Below are positions 36,829-50,300 of a stretch of DNA of 60,000 nucleotides, piece by piece (position 1 is the first letter of the stretch; each line of letters starts with the position of its first letter). Origin of the DNA: Apostichopus japonicus (taxonomy: Eukaryota > Echinodermata > Holothuroidea > Aspidochirotida > Stichopodidae); contig NC_092579.1 of the NCBI RefSeq assembly GCF_037975245.1, forward strand, positions 26,525,666 through 26,585,665, in the 5' to 3' direction. Both the position numbers and the translations under genes were made by a program. The notes beneath the pieces are model-generated. The model did no database searches. It saw only the letters and a list, made by a program, of their open reading frames with translations, and was not told where the DNA came from.

Positions 36829-36929
36829 ACAAGACGAACAATAAAAGCAATAACAACAAAAACAAAACAATAGTAGTGATATAATAATAATACAAATAAA
36901 CAAACGAGCAAAACAAAAAGAAGCACAGA

Positions 36930-37140
<211 letters not shown>

Positions 37141-37142
<2 letters not shown>

Positions 37143-40100
37143 TGCCTGGAAGCGACGATCGATGTTTGGAAATCAGGTCTCACTGATTAACAACACTTTG
37201 CCTAATGACAACAAGATGTTCAATTTCATTAGATATAATAAAAGTAATACTGTTAAGCAGCTATTTACCGGTAGACTATCCGTTTAGTTTTATCCGGTGG
37301 ACTTTTATCAGAGCCATCCACTTGAGATGAACAACGGAAATTCCTTCAGGTAACGTCTGGGAAACGAGGGCTTTAAAGATGTACGGTGATCTCAATAAAG
37401 AAAGGTGATTTATTGCCAAGTCACTGCAAACATTGGCCTCTTTTAAATAGTACACTCCAGTGGCTTAGTCAGTGGTTAAACAGTATCAAATATAGACTTG
37501 TTTATGTTGTCCCCCTCCCCCAAACACAATGTTGCACGGTGGGCAGGGGGAGGAGGGTGGGAGACTCACACCAACCTTTTAAGCTTAATCTTTATGTGAA
37601 CCTAGTATATGGCATGATTCACTATGAGGAACCGTCTCAAGGAATGCATGCAAAACGCAGGTATATATAACGCGATCATTTATACAGGTCGTACAGAGTT
37701 CATTAGTTTAGGCTCATACAAGGGAAATGGAAGCTCACTGGTTTGAATCCCTGCAGGAACCGAAAAATTATTCACATTTAGACAGGGGAACATTATTTAA
37801 ACATGGATAGAAATGCAATTAGGTTCCTTGTCTCCGGGAATGCTTAGAGACTCATTAATAAGTAAATCTGGGGATTGAATAGACATTGAGAAGAGCTCAT
37901 AACTCCTTACAAGACAGTGTTTGACACTGTACCCCATTCGGGATGATGAGCTAAAAAAAAAGGAGGGAGTAATTGCAACGCCTCGAACCGTCTCTATCGT
38001 TAAACAGTCTTACAACGAACGGAACCTTCAAATTGTGCGATAAAACCTCTCAATATGTGAGTTGGAGGCAGCTCTCACACTTCCCTGGTCGTGATTAACG
38101 TATTGTCTCCCCTACAGTGTCTCTTGCGTCTGTTAGACTGATAAACGGGGTCCTATTATGCAGTATATCACCAATTTTAGTATGGGTTATGAGATGGGCC
38201 CCATAACAACATGACAACAACAAAAAATCGTCTCCACGCGAGATGTTGGATGGAATTGAATTTATACGTTTCATATTGCAGGATTACAAACTGGCTGCGG
38301 TCGCAGTTATAGGATATAGTGGGATTTCTTAGACAAAGAGCAGGGACAATCTTTATGTACAGGCAGGATGTGGCCAGGACAATGTTGCAGAAGTGCACAT
38401 ATAGGAACAGGTCAAGCAATTCCAACCAATGGGTTTATACAAACACATTTTTTCCAAAAACAATTGTTCACACTTTTCAAGTTTTGGATTGAATAATACC
38501 TTTGACAATGTTTTCTTTCAATCAACCTGCACTTTATTATGCTGCTAATATTTAATAGACATAGACGAAGAAAGGAGGTGTGGGGGAGGGAGGGGTTGCT
38601 CACCAATCGTCTTATGACAAGCCAACATGGGAACACCTTTATCGAGGCAACTATAGAGCCCCTGAGCATCATTGCCCTGTAACATGGGCGAGTGATTCTC
38701 GTTCAGAACCATATACGAGCATGCGCACGACGCCCTGTATACATCGCGCCAACATGATTACAACAAAACGATGTAAGGAGCTAATTCTGAGATTTGGAGC
38801 GTATTGACTAGCATGGTATCGTTCCACCTTAATGAGCTCAAGTCATAGAGATCAATCACACTGTAGCCAAGCTCATAACATGTGAGATATCGTAACGAGC
38901 CAACATTTAAAATGTGCACTTCGTTTACCGCGAATGAGCGATCGCGCATGCAGCAAACCAGAACGGCTTTCAAATGAATGTAAGAAGTATATATAACGTG
39001 GGCGTAAGTATATCAATCCATTTTGTTTGTTTTGTAGTTTGTGTTTTTGTATTCTTTGTAGTATGGAAAGAGGACTGGGATGGGTGGGTTCATTTATAAA
39101 GCAATCAATATATATTAGATTGGATATATTTACATTGGAACAAAACAAATTTCACTCAAAAAACAACCGACGATTAAATGTTAAATAGACAATCTTAAAG
39201 TCATTTCCGTGAAGGCCCCGACCAGCCTTAAGGCAGAGCATATGCAGACTGAATTCCCCTTCCATAGTGACTCGTGACTCTCCATAAAATATCAGAGCTT
39301 TTTTATGACAAACTGAAAGACTAGGCCTCTTATACTTAAAACCTGACTGCTGAAAGGGTTATTAGCTTGTGGAAATAACCCAACACAAATGTATTGGCGC
39401 TGATATGACGTCATATATAGGAGGAATCGATGCATAACGTGGTAGGATCCACCAAGCTTGTATAGAAAGGCTGTAAGGCGTGGGGATGAGTCCATTGAAT
39501 AACTGTATAGCATAGAGACCTATACATACCTCTCAATGGCCTCTGTCTACACATGCAAGCACTGGTTGTGTTATCAAGGTTTTGTTGTTACTTTGTGTCG
39601 CAGTGTTGCAACATTAAACACCAGAGAGACGAGCAAGAAATATGAGGGACGCAGGATATACTTGACAAGACTGGAAAATGCATTTAATGGCGTGATGCTT
39701 ACTAGTAGTTCCAACTTAGTGATCGATCAATGTGTTTCGTGAGAAGGCATATATTTATAGCCAATCATCTAAAAAAAAAAGTACAAACGCCCATCTATCG
39801 AAGACTAGTAAATACAACGATAATACGTTACTGTTTTAATTGAACGTTTTAACTGGTAATTTGTATTTATTTTTTCATTGTATGTTCTCCTGCACGGATC
39901 TGTGGGTTTTGAAGATTCATTAAGACCCGAGACTAGGAATGTATATGCCCAACTGAGTCATTTCTACAGTGTTTAATAAGGTTAATTCGGATGTTTCAAC
40001 ATAATTCCAACATGCCATGCTTGACATAACCAGCCGAGCGCAGAGAGGAGTTCTCATGCATACATATAGCTTACTGCACTCCGAATAGATATAACGTGAA

Positions 40101-40357
40101 CACAAGACATGGGAAATTGGCCTTGATGTTATACACGGCCGTGCACTATTCTGAGGTTCGAGACGATATCCATCCATTAAAAAAAACGGGATTCAAATCT
40201 ATATGACCGATGGAATCTATTTTGATATTTCCTTTATTCATCAGATAATACTCACATTGTTGAACGCTCCCTTAAATTCAGTCCAAGAAAAGAACGGGGG
40301 CGGGGGGGGGGGGAGACAAACCCCCCAGGAATGAGATCAGTTAGGCAAGTCGTTGTC

Positions 40358-40360
<3 letters not shown>
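37141..40360. other. Stretch without a recognised gene (3.2 kb)
   Basis: AT-rich sequence. Near 37740-37765 there is a B-box-like GGTTTGAATCCC but no matching A-box. Overlapping frames of 70-90 codons at 38177-39148 have no recognisable domain. A G-run at 40297-40313 and a C-run at 40321-40326 lie close together, as in the ends of the hAT-like elements, but no terminal repeats were found. Confidence 0.45.
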
Positions 40361-40439
<79 letters not shown>

Positions 40440-40454
40440 GTGTGTGTGTGTGTG
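40361..40454. repeat. TA/TG microsatellite
   Basis: Pure (TA)n from 40361 to 40434, then 'aatatg' and (TG)n to 40454. Confidence 0.95.
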
Positions 40455-41165
40455 AATGTATATAAAATATCAAAATGTACACCTTCGCAGAAGCATAATA
40501 TTACCATAATCACTCCCTGCACACTCATTCATATATAACACATTGTTACGGCACTTATGTCATGTACATCATGATATATGCGGGCTTCTTTTACGACCAG
40601 AGGCAACTCTTTTGAAATATAGCTACAATTCGATCCGTAATAAACTGATTCTCCACTATTGGAATCCAAGCGAGCTTTAAACTCGTTTCTAATATCTGTG
40701 TCTTCAAAATTACCAGTGCATGTTGTTTATAGGAGGAACTTAGTGAGTATTAAATCAGAAGAAAGAATATAGTATATTGATCGTTCTTATTTTATTGTAC
40801 ACATCGTAAACACCACGCATCGCTTCCCGAACGGTTCCGTTTGTTGTATGTTATCATTATCTACGACTTCAGTTCCTTGAATTAGGTTACTCGTCCACTT
40901 TAGAGACAATAACGAGGTTTTATAACTGAAGGACGTAGAGTGCTGTATAGGTTTTACAAGGTCTTATACAACCTTACAACCTATTAAAGTAATCTTTATA
41001 TGGATTTAACTGAAGTAGAAAGAATAAATCTCTCCTAATTGGTTTTGTTGCATATGATTAAAATACTATTATATAGAATAAATTTTCTGAGCGACAAAAC
41101 GCATATAGGTATCGAATCATGCACACTAAGTATATAGTCGCTGATTTACCTCCATTTAAAAAAAA
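40455..41165. other. Stretch without a recognised gene
   Basis: AT-rich sequence. Nothing was supported. Confidence 0.5.
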
Positions 41166-41455
41166 AACAAGGGTTCGAGTGGATAAAGGCAGTGGCATTA
41201 GAAGTAATGAAACCTAACACATGGGAGGGCGTGGGTTCGACCCCTGCCGGGCCAATGTTTAGGTGGGTTTTTCATAGAGGAGAATTCCACGGTTTTCCCA
41301 TCTGAAATGGTATTCCAAATTGAAAAAAAATCTAAAATGAGCACACAAAATAAAAAAAGGAAATTGTATAGCCACTCCACATGTTGCGCAGTTAATAAGC
41401 CATTCGGTTTCTATCACATGCATTATGTGTCTACATAGCGTCATAACGTAACTGC
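41166..41455 (+). mobile_element. tRNA-derived SINE, family B, older copy
   Basis: The head holds an A-box-like TTCGAGTGG (41174-41182) and the B-box GGGTTCGACCC (41233-41243), with the wide box spacing of a tRNA that has a long variable arm (Leu/Ser type). The body matches the copy at 54189 in order: 'gtgggtttttcatagaggag', 'ttcccatctgaaatgg', 'ccaaattgaaaa', 'ttaataagcc', 'catagcgtcataacg'. The (ATT)n tail of the other copy is missing, consistent with age or truncation. Confidence 0.7.
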
Positions 41456-42050
41456 CTTCGAGACCGACACTTGGCGAAGATAAACTAGACCTGTTTCTTA
41501 CCGGTAGATTGATCAAATGTAGTCTTATGCTGAGTTTTAATCAGTAGCATTGTTAAATACTTCGAGTGTACTTCTCTATATTTATCCGCCACCCACTCCT
41601 CTCCCCCCCCCCCTCCCGTCTCTTTGTTACCATCAGCCGCACTATATAGGCGGGAACCATAACCTGAGGAACGACATCAATTTCTCAATTTAGGAAGGTT
41701 GTTCTCGCAGAATACGTATATACAACTAGAAGTCTTTTTTTATTCTTTAAGAGGCCGGTGCTTTCTTATAGATATCTGACAATGCGAATGTGTGACGTCA
41801 TACCCGACAGCCTATATGTTGATTTATGAGAAGACTCTTGTTCTTTCATCATCGATCCCGCTTGATCTTCAATATAGGCCTATAGCTGGATCAGATGTTA
41901 TTGATTTATTGCTTGACAAACGTAACCTTTGGTTAGATACTTTTGAAATGAGATTCCAGTGAGTTGCTTGTATCTGAATGCTATATAGACCTATTACTAT
42001 GGCTCGTGCATGTCGCCTTGTCGATACATTCTAATGTGTTTATTCTATAG

Positions 42051-42053
<3 letters not shown>
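41456..42053. other. Stretch without a recognised gene
   Basis: AT-rich sequence with a C-run near 41604-41613. Nothing else was supported. Confidence 0.45.

Positions 42054-42139
<86 letters not shown>
42054..42139. repeat. TA microsatellite
   Basis: Uninterrupted (TA)n. Confidence 0.95.
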
Positions 42140-42141
<2 letters not shown>

Positions 42142-42596
42142 ACAACTAGTACTGAATAATCGTCGCACCAGTCCTGCCTGTTGCATGAAGTTACATTCAG
42201 ATCGTGTGAATATATTTAATCCAATTAGCTATACGCAATAATATTGTTTAGTGTTAGTGCTTTCCAGACACTTAGACGCCACATGAAATAAAGTTTGTTT
42301 ATCCATATACACATACTATTCATTACAAAAAAATAACAAAGAAAGATGGGAAAAAAGGGAAGGAAAGGAAAAGATAGAAAAAAAAAGAGCAAACATTATT
42401 TGATCATAAATCTATCTTAACACATTCATCTCCATGTACAATGACTGAACCTCTCCATTAAATTATGCAGTGTGTGTATATATATAACGGTATATGCGCG
42501 CGTTGTAGCGTTACGGGTTGTAATCAACGAAAATACCCAACCTAGTTTATCTGTATGCTATAATAAGAGGAGTCCGGAAGACATCAGCAATAATAA
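42140..42596. other. Stretch without a recognised gene
   Basis: AT-rich sequence with a purine-rich patch at about 42328-42390. Nothing else was supported. Confidence 0.45.
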
Positions 42597-43935
42597 CAGG
42601 GGCGTATCCAGGGGGGGCGCAACAGGCGCGCGCCCCCCCTATTGGCCGTCACCAAAAAAAAAAAAAGTTTAGCAAAAAAAAAAAAAAAAAAAATTGATGA
42701 CGACCTTTATGTGAGATGTCGGTGATCGCTCAACCCCCCCCCCCCCCCTCCCGTATGCTTTATTTTTTGTTTGCCAAAGAAAGGTTCTGGCGAAGTTCGG
42801 CGGCATAATAGTTTTAGAAACATAGATGGTAATTGTGTTTGTATTATCACTATAAACACTAAATGACATGCCAGCCATACTAAATTGTGCATTTTGTGTC
42901 CATATTTACTGGAAATGTTGCTTATTATTAAGGTCGAAAAATGGATCACATATGGCCATGGGCGGCGATCCTGGGTGGAGGGGGGATATATCCCTCCATG
43001 AAAATGGGTGGAGGGGATGTAATGCACCATATCCCCCCCACCACCAAATGCCAGGGATAAGAATATTTTCATGCCTACATTTATACATCTTCGTTAATGT
43101 ACGGCTCTTTTTTAGCTTCATTTCTCGCCTACCATAAACGCAATGCGATCTTTTCAAATAAAGCGTCTTTGTAAAGCAAAAATAGTTGACTGTAGGCTTC
43201 ATTGGCCCTATAACAACAAAATGTATTATTGCGCCCACGGTATTGATATAGTACATATATGCACCCTCATAGTATTCATATAGGCCCTATAGTAGGCCTA
43301 CACACGTACATGTTCCCTCGAACAGCTGAGAATCTCATGTAACCAGGGTAATGCTTAATACACGTTTCACCTGGATGCCCTAGCAATCGGTACCTAGGAA
43401 TGTAACTATGTGTAATTGTGTATTGCATGTGTATAGGCCTATAATAGCCTGCATGAGGCCATTTTCTTCATCGAATAATATAACAGAGCTCTCGAACATT
43501 CTAACGTTGCGCCTGAAACAAGATTGACAGGGGCAATTTTCCCAAAATAACACCTGAAATTAAAAAAAAAGTATTTTGGATCCTGATTATGAGATATTTC
43601 GGACATGACATCCCTATTTTAAAGTTGGGTATATGCCGCTTGGAAACCTCGGGAAGTGCCGTTTCCGGCCATCTAGAGGGTTTGTTAATCCCAAAATGTT
43701 CTTGTACGCTTCGCGCCAACTCATGGTGGCGCTACGCTTAGATAGTCAACAAGGTCATATCCCCCCCCCCCCCACTCGGAAGTACGGATTGCCGCCCATG
43801 CATATGACACCATTTTGCATTTCAGCTCCTCTTTGAAAGCAAAAATTGTACACCCCTCCCCTTAGACCCATCCCCCAGGACGGCGATCATTCATGCCTGG
43901 CGCCCCCCTATTGGAAAATCCTGGATACGCCCCTG
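42597..43935. mobile_element. hAT-like non-autonomous element, family 3 (CAGGGGCGTATCCAG ends)
   Basis: A 1.34-kb element bounded by CAGGGGCGTATCCAG and its perfect inverse CTGGATACGCCCCTG. Inside each end the text CCCCCCTATTGG is shared in the same orientation. The flanks AATAATAA (42589-42596) and AATAACAT (43936-43943) match at 6 of 8 positions, fitting a mutated 8-bp duplication. The longest internal frames are about 120 codons, rich in Pro/Gly/His, with no transposase signature. The first ~165 bp are nearly identical to 59831-60000. Near the right end, 43644-43744 is a module shared with family 1. Patches at 42957-43050 (G/C-rich, self-complementary) could be a nested insertion. Confidence 0.85.
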
Positions 43936-43953
43936 AATAACATACATTAAAGT

Positions 43954-44244
43954 CAGGCGCGTAGCCAAGGGGGGGGGCGAAGGGGGCAGCCGCCCCCCCT
44001 TGGGCACATTTAAAAAAAAAATGTTTAATGTTTTTATGATATCGCTAGTATTTTCAAAAGAGAAAATGCTAAGATGCAACTTACAAGGCCTGGGAAGTGC
44101 CATTTCCAGCGATCTGGGAGGCATTTTCAGCCAAAATTTTCTTGTACGCTTCGCGCCAACCATGGTGGCGCTACGCTTGGATAGTTTGCAATGCCGAATC
44201 TACAGTTTCGCCCCTCCCTTGGCAAATTCCTGGCTACGCGCCTG
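43954..44244. mobile_element. hAT-like MITE, family 1, third copy
   Basis: A 291-bp element with CAGGCGCGTAGCCA and its inverse TGGCTACGCGCCTG (14-bp perfect terminal repeats). It is flanked by a perfect 8-bp duplication ATTAAAGT (43946-43953 and 44245-44252). It lies only 18 bp from the end of the family 3 element. The intact duplication and terminal repeats suggest it is the youngest family 1 copy here. Confidence 0.92.
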
Positions 44245-44252
44245 ATTAAAGT

Positions 44253-45984
44253 ATGCTTATAAGCCTTTCCAGAATAAATACATACACAACACCGCACATT
44301 CATCTTTTCTTTACCACATCAGCAAGTGTTCGCATCAACACGATAGTTAATCCATTTTAGTTCGTCAGATACACGCAGGGTAAAAGGGAAATTATCAATC
44401 ATATATACTTGTAATAATATAGATAAATAACTTCAAATATAGAAAGTGTTAAGAATAAAGCTGCCGGTTGTTGTCGGAGCTTTTCTGCCTTCAGAATCAC
44501 ATATATATTTAACGGTGAGTAGAAGCAGGGCGCTGCCCACATTTCATTCTCTCACGAGTCTCACGAATTTACAGAGACCAAATCTCTTCCGATAAACTAT
44601 TAAACTTCACTTTTAGCGGCATATACAGCTCGCTGTCCCCTTCGAGTACCCACAGTGACGGGGGCTGAACGGGAGAAAGCAAGGCTTGGGGCAGGGTATA
44701 TAAATATAGTCTTCTGTGCATGCGTATACTGCATGCATCCTAACACAAATTTACACGGACGACGCCTGTAGCAATAGCTATTTCTTGTATATAACATCAA
44801 TCATTTAAGCGAAGCAAACCCACAGATGTATACAGCTTCGAGATTGCCATCTGTGTGGGCGGAAAGGCACTGAAGGGGGCTGAAGGAGGAGGTATACATA
44901 TATCTTTGTATATAAAATGTCATGTGCGGTGTTTTTATTTTTCGAACTTCCACTCCCCCTCCCTATTTCCCCTCCAGCCTCATCTCATAAATGACATATA
45001 GGATCAATATTTTACTAAGCTGTTTACATGGAGGGCCGTTCATCACACCGACCTCTATACATCATTTAAGCTCAATATACTCGTTGGGTTAACTTCTCTT
45101 TCAACTTATGTTAAAATTATTTGCAGTGATTTTTGAAACCGTTTTTGTTTTCCTCATCTAACCTGGTTCTTGGCAGGATAACTTTTCGGTTTCGCTGTAT
45201 CAGGTTTTTTTTATATATTATTTTGTATTATTGTCATCTTTAATGAGGGTAGTAGTCCTGCTCAGAACAGAAGCACTGCTTATCAGAGGAACCCTCAATA
45301 CAAAACACATATACAATATTATGCAGTAGAAAAACGGTAAACATCCAAAAGCACAAAAAAAGGACGGTAAAAACATAGACAAACAAATATCAGACATCTA
45401 AACAAAATATATAAGTTGAGAATATAAACTCTGGAAAAGTCATTAACATTTACTGATTTATCTGCTTCTTGACTTACATTTATCACCTGATAAGTTTATT
45501 ATTCTGGAAAAAAATGCTGGAACTGCTTATTGATTTTTTTTTTATCACTTTGCAATTACTTTTATTTTATATTTATTTAAGACAATTTAATAATGGGAGG
45601 GGGTGGGGTGGTTTTAGTAATTCTACTTGAACAAATGACGCGGTACCCTCTTTATCCAGTGGCATTCAATTAAGATCGATCGCTTTGAAAATCTCGTGAT
45701 ATTTATTTCAACTAAACGGTTTAACAATTCACTGAGCCTAAATTCTTGCTAAGGGTGACAGCGGAGGAATTCGTAAAACTATATAGTGACGACATTAACC
45801 GGTAAAATCCATTACAAACGGATTGATATGTCTAAGAGGTTTTATAACTGACCACAGTTTGCATTTGGCAATGATCACTTTCATCTTAAGCTGCAGATAT
45901 AATGCTAAGTGTGATGCAAGTGTGATTGAATATAACTGTCCGGGCCGCCCATGCAGGAATTGTAACTGAACAGAACAATACAAA

Positions 45985-45988
<4 letters not shown>
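44253..45988. other. Stretch without a recognised gene
   Basis: AT-rich sequence. A 66-codon frame at 44600-44800 has no support. No other feature was identified. Confidence 0.5.

Positions 45989-46060
<72 letters not shown>
45989..46060. repeat. TA/TG microsatellite
   Basis: (TA)n to about 46045, then (TG)n. It lies 40 bp from SINE copy 2. Confidence 0.9.
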
Positions 46061-46061
<1 letters not shown>

Positions 46062-46101
46062 TAATGCAATGGAGGTAAACGACAAAGGCAAATGCATATA
46101 T

Positions 46102-46349
46102 ATATAAATGAAAATCGTAATGAGTTGGAAAATCAAGAACAGTGAAAAAACTTTCAGCCTCCACCGGGATTCGAACCACGGGCCTTCCGCTCTGTACGCG
46201 GACACCCTAACCACTAGGCTATGGACGCTGATTGTATGTCCAGAGGTTCGAAACCGGTAAGGAAGGTCGTAATTCCACTGTAGGCGTTTGTCACCTGTAT
46301 CGAACAATACTAGTTCTGTTTTTGGTGACATATTTTGCCTTACTCTAGA
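46102..46349 (-). mobile_element. tRNA-derived SINE, family A, copy 2
   Basis: Appears base-for-base identical to copy 1 at a constant offset of 19,291 bp, through the tRNA-like part at 46228-46157, the leader and the trailing body. The tail side again runs into 'tatatataaatg' and the head side into a (TA)n tract at 46350-46378. No target duplication is readable because both flanks are TA-rich. Confidence 0.85.

Positions 46350-46378
<29 letters not shown>
46350..46378. repeat. TA microsatellite
   Basis: (TA)n with one 'tatgta' variant, directly against SINE copy 2. Confidence 0.9.
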
Positions 46379-46382
<4 letters not shown>

Positions 46383-47248
46383 TCAATGGGATGAAGCACC
46401 ACTCACCTGCGACACCTCCAATAGACGCTTAAGACATTAACCCCCCCCCCCACCCACCCCAAGTAAAGACAAAGGAGTAGTTGCGTCCCTGTCCATGAGT
46501 GGTAATGTTAGCGCATGTCTCATTTTAAGAGGCATTCATCTCACAAGCAGATGTGAGCTATTTTGCGGCAGCATGCATTAGTATATAATATGTCTCTTTT
46601 GGGTATTACTGTTGCGTCAGTATCATAAATAACTGTTCAGCACATGTCTAAGTTTAATGGTTAAATTGGCTGAACCAATTTAGTAAATGGCGTCACTCAG
46701 TGACTGAATGCATCCTTACTGGAGTGTTTTTTCATTTTCCATAAATATAATTGCAATAAACAATCCGTTATTCGCAAATGCATATACTCGTCAAGTGTTG
46801 TTTCGGCAACATTATGTTTACTGCATTTATAGAGAGATACATTAATGAATGGAAGTTTACGACTACGCAACCTATCAATGATTTGTCGTGATCCCATAAA
46901 CAATTCCCGTCGATTTAATGACGTCATATCAATTAATGAAAGCTTCTCCGTGAAAGAGGAGACACCTTCACCGATAACTGGTCATAATTCAGTCTTGGTA
47001 TTGATAATAATTTTCTCCTGAATGAGGTGAGGCACCCTGTTTCTGTTTTATTGACTTGTACTGGGAATTGAGAAATAACATTCTTGCCTCCCTTCTGTTA
47101 AATTTATTAAGTTCATGAGCTTAGATGTAAGATGAATATATACATCAGTTTAGGTTTTCAAATTGTTGCGCAATATCGTCGCCGCCGAGCAGAAACGTAT
47201 TTTGTTTTATCAGGATCTCAAAAACCGCGGATAGCTATCAAATGTAAT

Positions 47249-47251
<3 letters not shown>
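46379..47251. other. Stretch without a recognised gene
   Basis: AT-rich sequence with a C-tract at 46441-46453. Nothing else was supported. Confidence 0.5.
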
Positions 47252-47342
<91 letters not shown>

Positions 47343-47350
47343 TATATATA
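47252..47350. repeat. TA microsatellite
   Basis: (TA)n with one 'tacacata' interruption near 47333. Confidence 0.95.
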
Positions 47351-50300
47351 TTGTCCTCTGTTTCCAAAAGAATATATATTTTATTAAAATGGTATAGTTA
47401 CTGACAATGAGAACTTTCCGCCCTGATTGTTATATGCAAAATAGGGTAGACCAGGTCAGACTAGCTACATCAGCTACAAGACAAGCTGTAGATCGATAGG
47501 ATTAATTTATAGATATTATTATTATTATTTTTTGGAACAGTTACTGATTTTCTGAAGAAATTAAATATCTGTATTGGCAGTTAATCTAACAATTACTTCT
47601 ACACTGGATATACTTGGTGACGAGAGAATGTACCTTTACGCTACAAACGTAACTTCCAGTATAGATTTAAAAGGTAATACATAACGAACTGATTTAGCAA
47701 AATACTGTGGAACGATACCTTAACAATTTGCTTGATGTTATACCTTTAAGCAAACGGATTATTTGTGTAACTAACTCGATGTGACATCCGCTCTCGGTTG
47801 AATAAGTTATAACGTTCTCTTTGCATTAAAACGTATACATAGATTGAAAGGGGGAGGCAAAACCCAACCATCATTTTTAGCTTATATACGGACATCTTTG
47901 TGAAGATATACTCAACAAAACAGATACGGAAAATATTGCTCCATTTGGAAGATATGTAATGTTCAAAGGAGTTTCTGACAGCCTTTGTAATATGTAGATC
48001 AACTAGGATATGAAATCATTCCAAAATAGTTAAATGTATTGGAAAACGAAATCGTTAATTTTGTAAGATGAAAATAGCACATCAACATGCTCGCTCCGTA
48101 TAGATATATGTACTTTAAGCGTCTAATTTCATGCCTAAATGATTTCAAGCACAAGTAATTATTCAGCAAGGTTGAAATAATTCGACAGTGTTAATATCGC
48201 CAAGGACTCTGCCTATCTACGCATACTGATCGAATGCTTTCTTAAGTAGATGCAGATAGTGTTGTTACAAAACACCCGAAGAAACATTTAATTCAGTGAA
48301 ATCAAAGCTAGTCATGTGTGATCGTATCGCAAGCAGGTGTGTATATGGCAGCTTATAATTGGGTACAACATAACATGATGAACAGTGCAATTGATCGATC
48401 CCAGCATGCTGAATCACTATAGGACTCTAAATGACACTGTACTATAGGACTCAATTATAAAATAAAATAAAAATCCAAAGATATATGATACAAACTATAT
48501 TACTGACTACAAATACGTTTACTATATTTTTATTTTAATCAAATTCTTGAATATTTACCTTTCAAAAACGTATGTTCACTGTTTCAATATAGGTTTTGTT
48601 TCCACAAAATGTTGAAATGAGAGCACATCCCCGGTCTGCTCGTGTATTTGGCAGCATGCCAATATTTGCGCTTCCTGCCATTTCGGCGTTCATTGAAAGT
48701 GTCAACATTGGCATTACCTCATTTTGAAGTTATTTACAAAGGCTCAAACACCGCCTTCTAGACTGACAGAGAATATCCTTGCTGTTTTATTTATAGTTGG
48801 CATTGGCTTCATTTCGTTGCGTAGATCCATATAGCAGGGTTACTGTATACGAAACCTTGGGGCCAAAATACGGCCCGCGAAAAGATTTGATTCCGTACCG
48901 CTAAGAAGAACAAATTGGCACACAGTCAATTAATGGGTAATGGGCACTCTTGATGCTTGACGCTTCAGTAATCTATATACCGGTCTGACCGATACATAAT
49001 ACATTGTTCGATCTAGATATCCGCCCCCCCACCCCTCCACCCCCCAAAAAGTTTCCTTTCGTCCACGTAGAAAATATACGTAATAATTAATGTTACATAT
49101 TACAGGTCAAGCTACTGCATATTCAAATGGTCTGGAATTGGAATGAATCACAGAAAGGACAAGTGAAAACGCATATAAAGCATTCCTACTCGCCGAATGA
49201 TGTGGAAGAAATCGAGCTAGTTAGCTCTACCAGTAATTACAAAAACGCTCTCTGCTTATACATACAAATCAGTGTAGGTCAAGGTGTATGTGTCTTAATT
49301 GACCGTGTTGTATTGGCTTATGTACAAGTGTTGATATTTCAGAGTTATGTAGTGTATTATTCATGAGGTTCTAAAACATCAGTTGTGCAACCAACAATTG
49401 CGTGTTGTTTGCGCAACAATGTGCCTTAAATATGACCAGTGTTTGATCAAACGGCACGGACCATCACTCCTACACGTATTTCGTGCAGCGAGGACACGTG
49501 ATATCTTACAGGATGAATACAAAATATATCATCCAAAAGCCAGAACAGCAAATATGCGTAAATTTCTCAAGGAGACAGGACTGATGAGAGGAACGGGGAG
49601 GGGGAGGGGGGTAGGCCCGCTAGTGGGTTACAGTCTTTGTACTGGGCTTAATTACGGGGCCATATGGGGAAATTACGAGACAAAGAATAATGGTTTAAAA
49701 ATGGTTTAATTGGTACTATTGTGTAGTGAATAATGATGCAATCACAACGAGGAATTTTTCCAAATTACATTTGGGCCCATCTCGCAGAGAATGAATGAAT
49801 AAAAGATTCAAACCAAAACATTTCGTTCCGCAGATTTTTTTCCGAACGATAACGGTAATTCTGAAAAACAATTTGTACAGCTGGTCCCAATACAGTCTTG
49901 GCATTCAAATGCAGGTCAGTTATAAGCAACTGATGATTCCAGGTTCGAAGAACCTGGAAACTTAAAGGATTGGTTCAGTTGTCATACATGTTTATGTTAT
50001 ATGAAAGAGGACAATAAAAGAAACACAATGGTGAAAAAAACTGTTCAAATATCTTTTTCGGTTAAAGAGATATTCAAGTGTAAAGTTTTATCAGATTGTG
50101 TAGAAACTGCTGAAATCTGACTAGCTGTGATGTCACATCCTCACTTTCCTGAAAAGTCTTTGTTTTTTTCTCTAAATATTTTGTGAGATTTCATGACTTT
50201 CAACCAAAAGATATGTCAGAGATCTCATATTTGTCAAAGGAAGTATTTGAGATAAAACATCTGAAGAATTTTTAATTATATTATTTTCAAATGTGTTAGA

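Noticed and set aside
37710-37790. SINE or tRNA remnant with B-box-like GGTTTGAATCCC
   Set aside because: No A-box at a suitable distance and no match to the other SINE bodies in the window.
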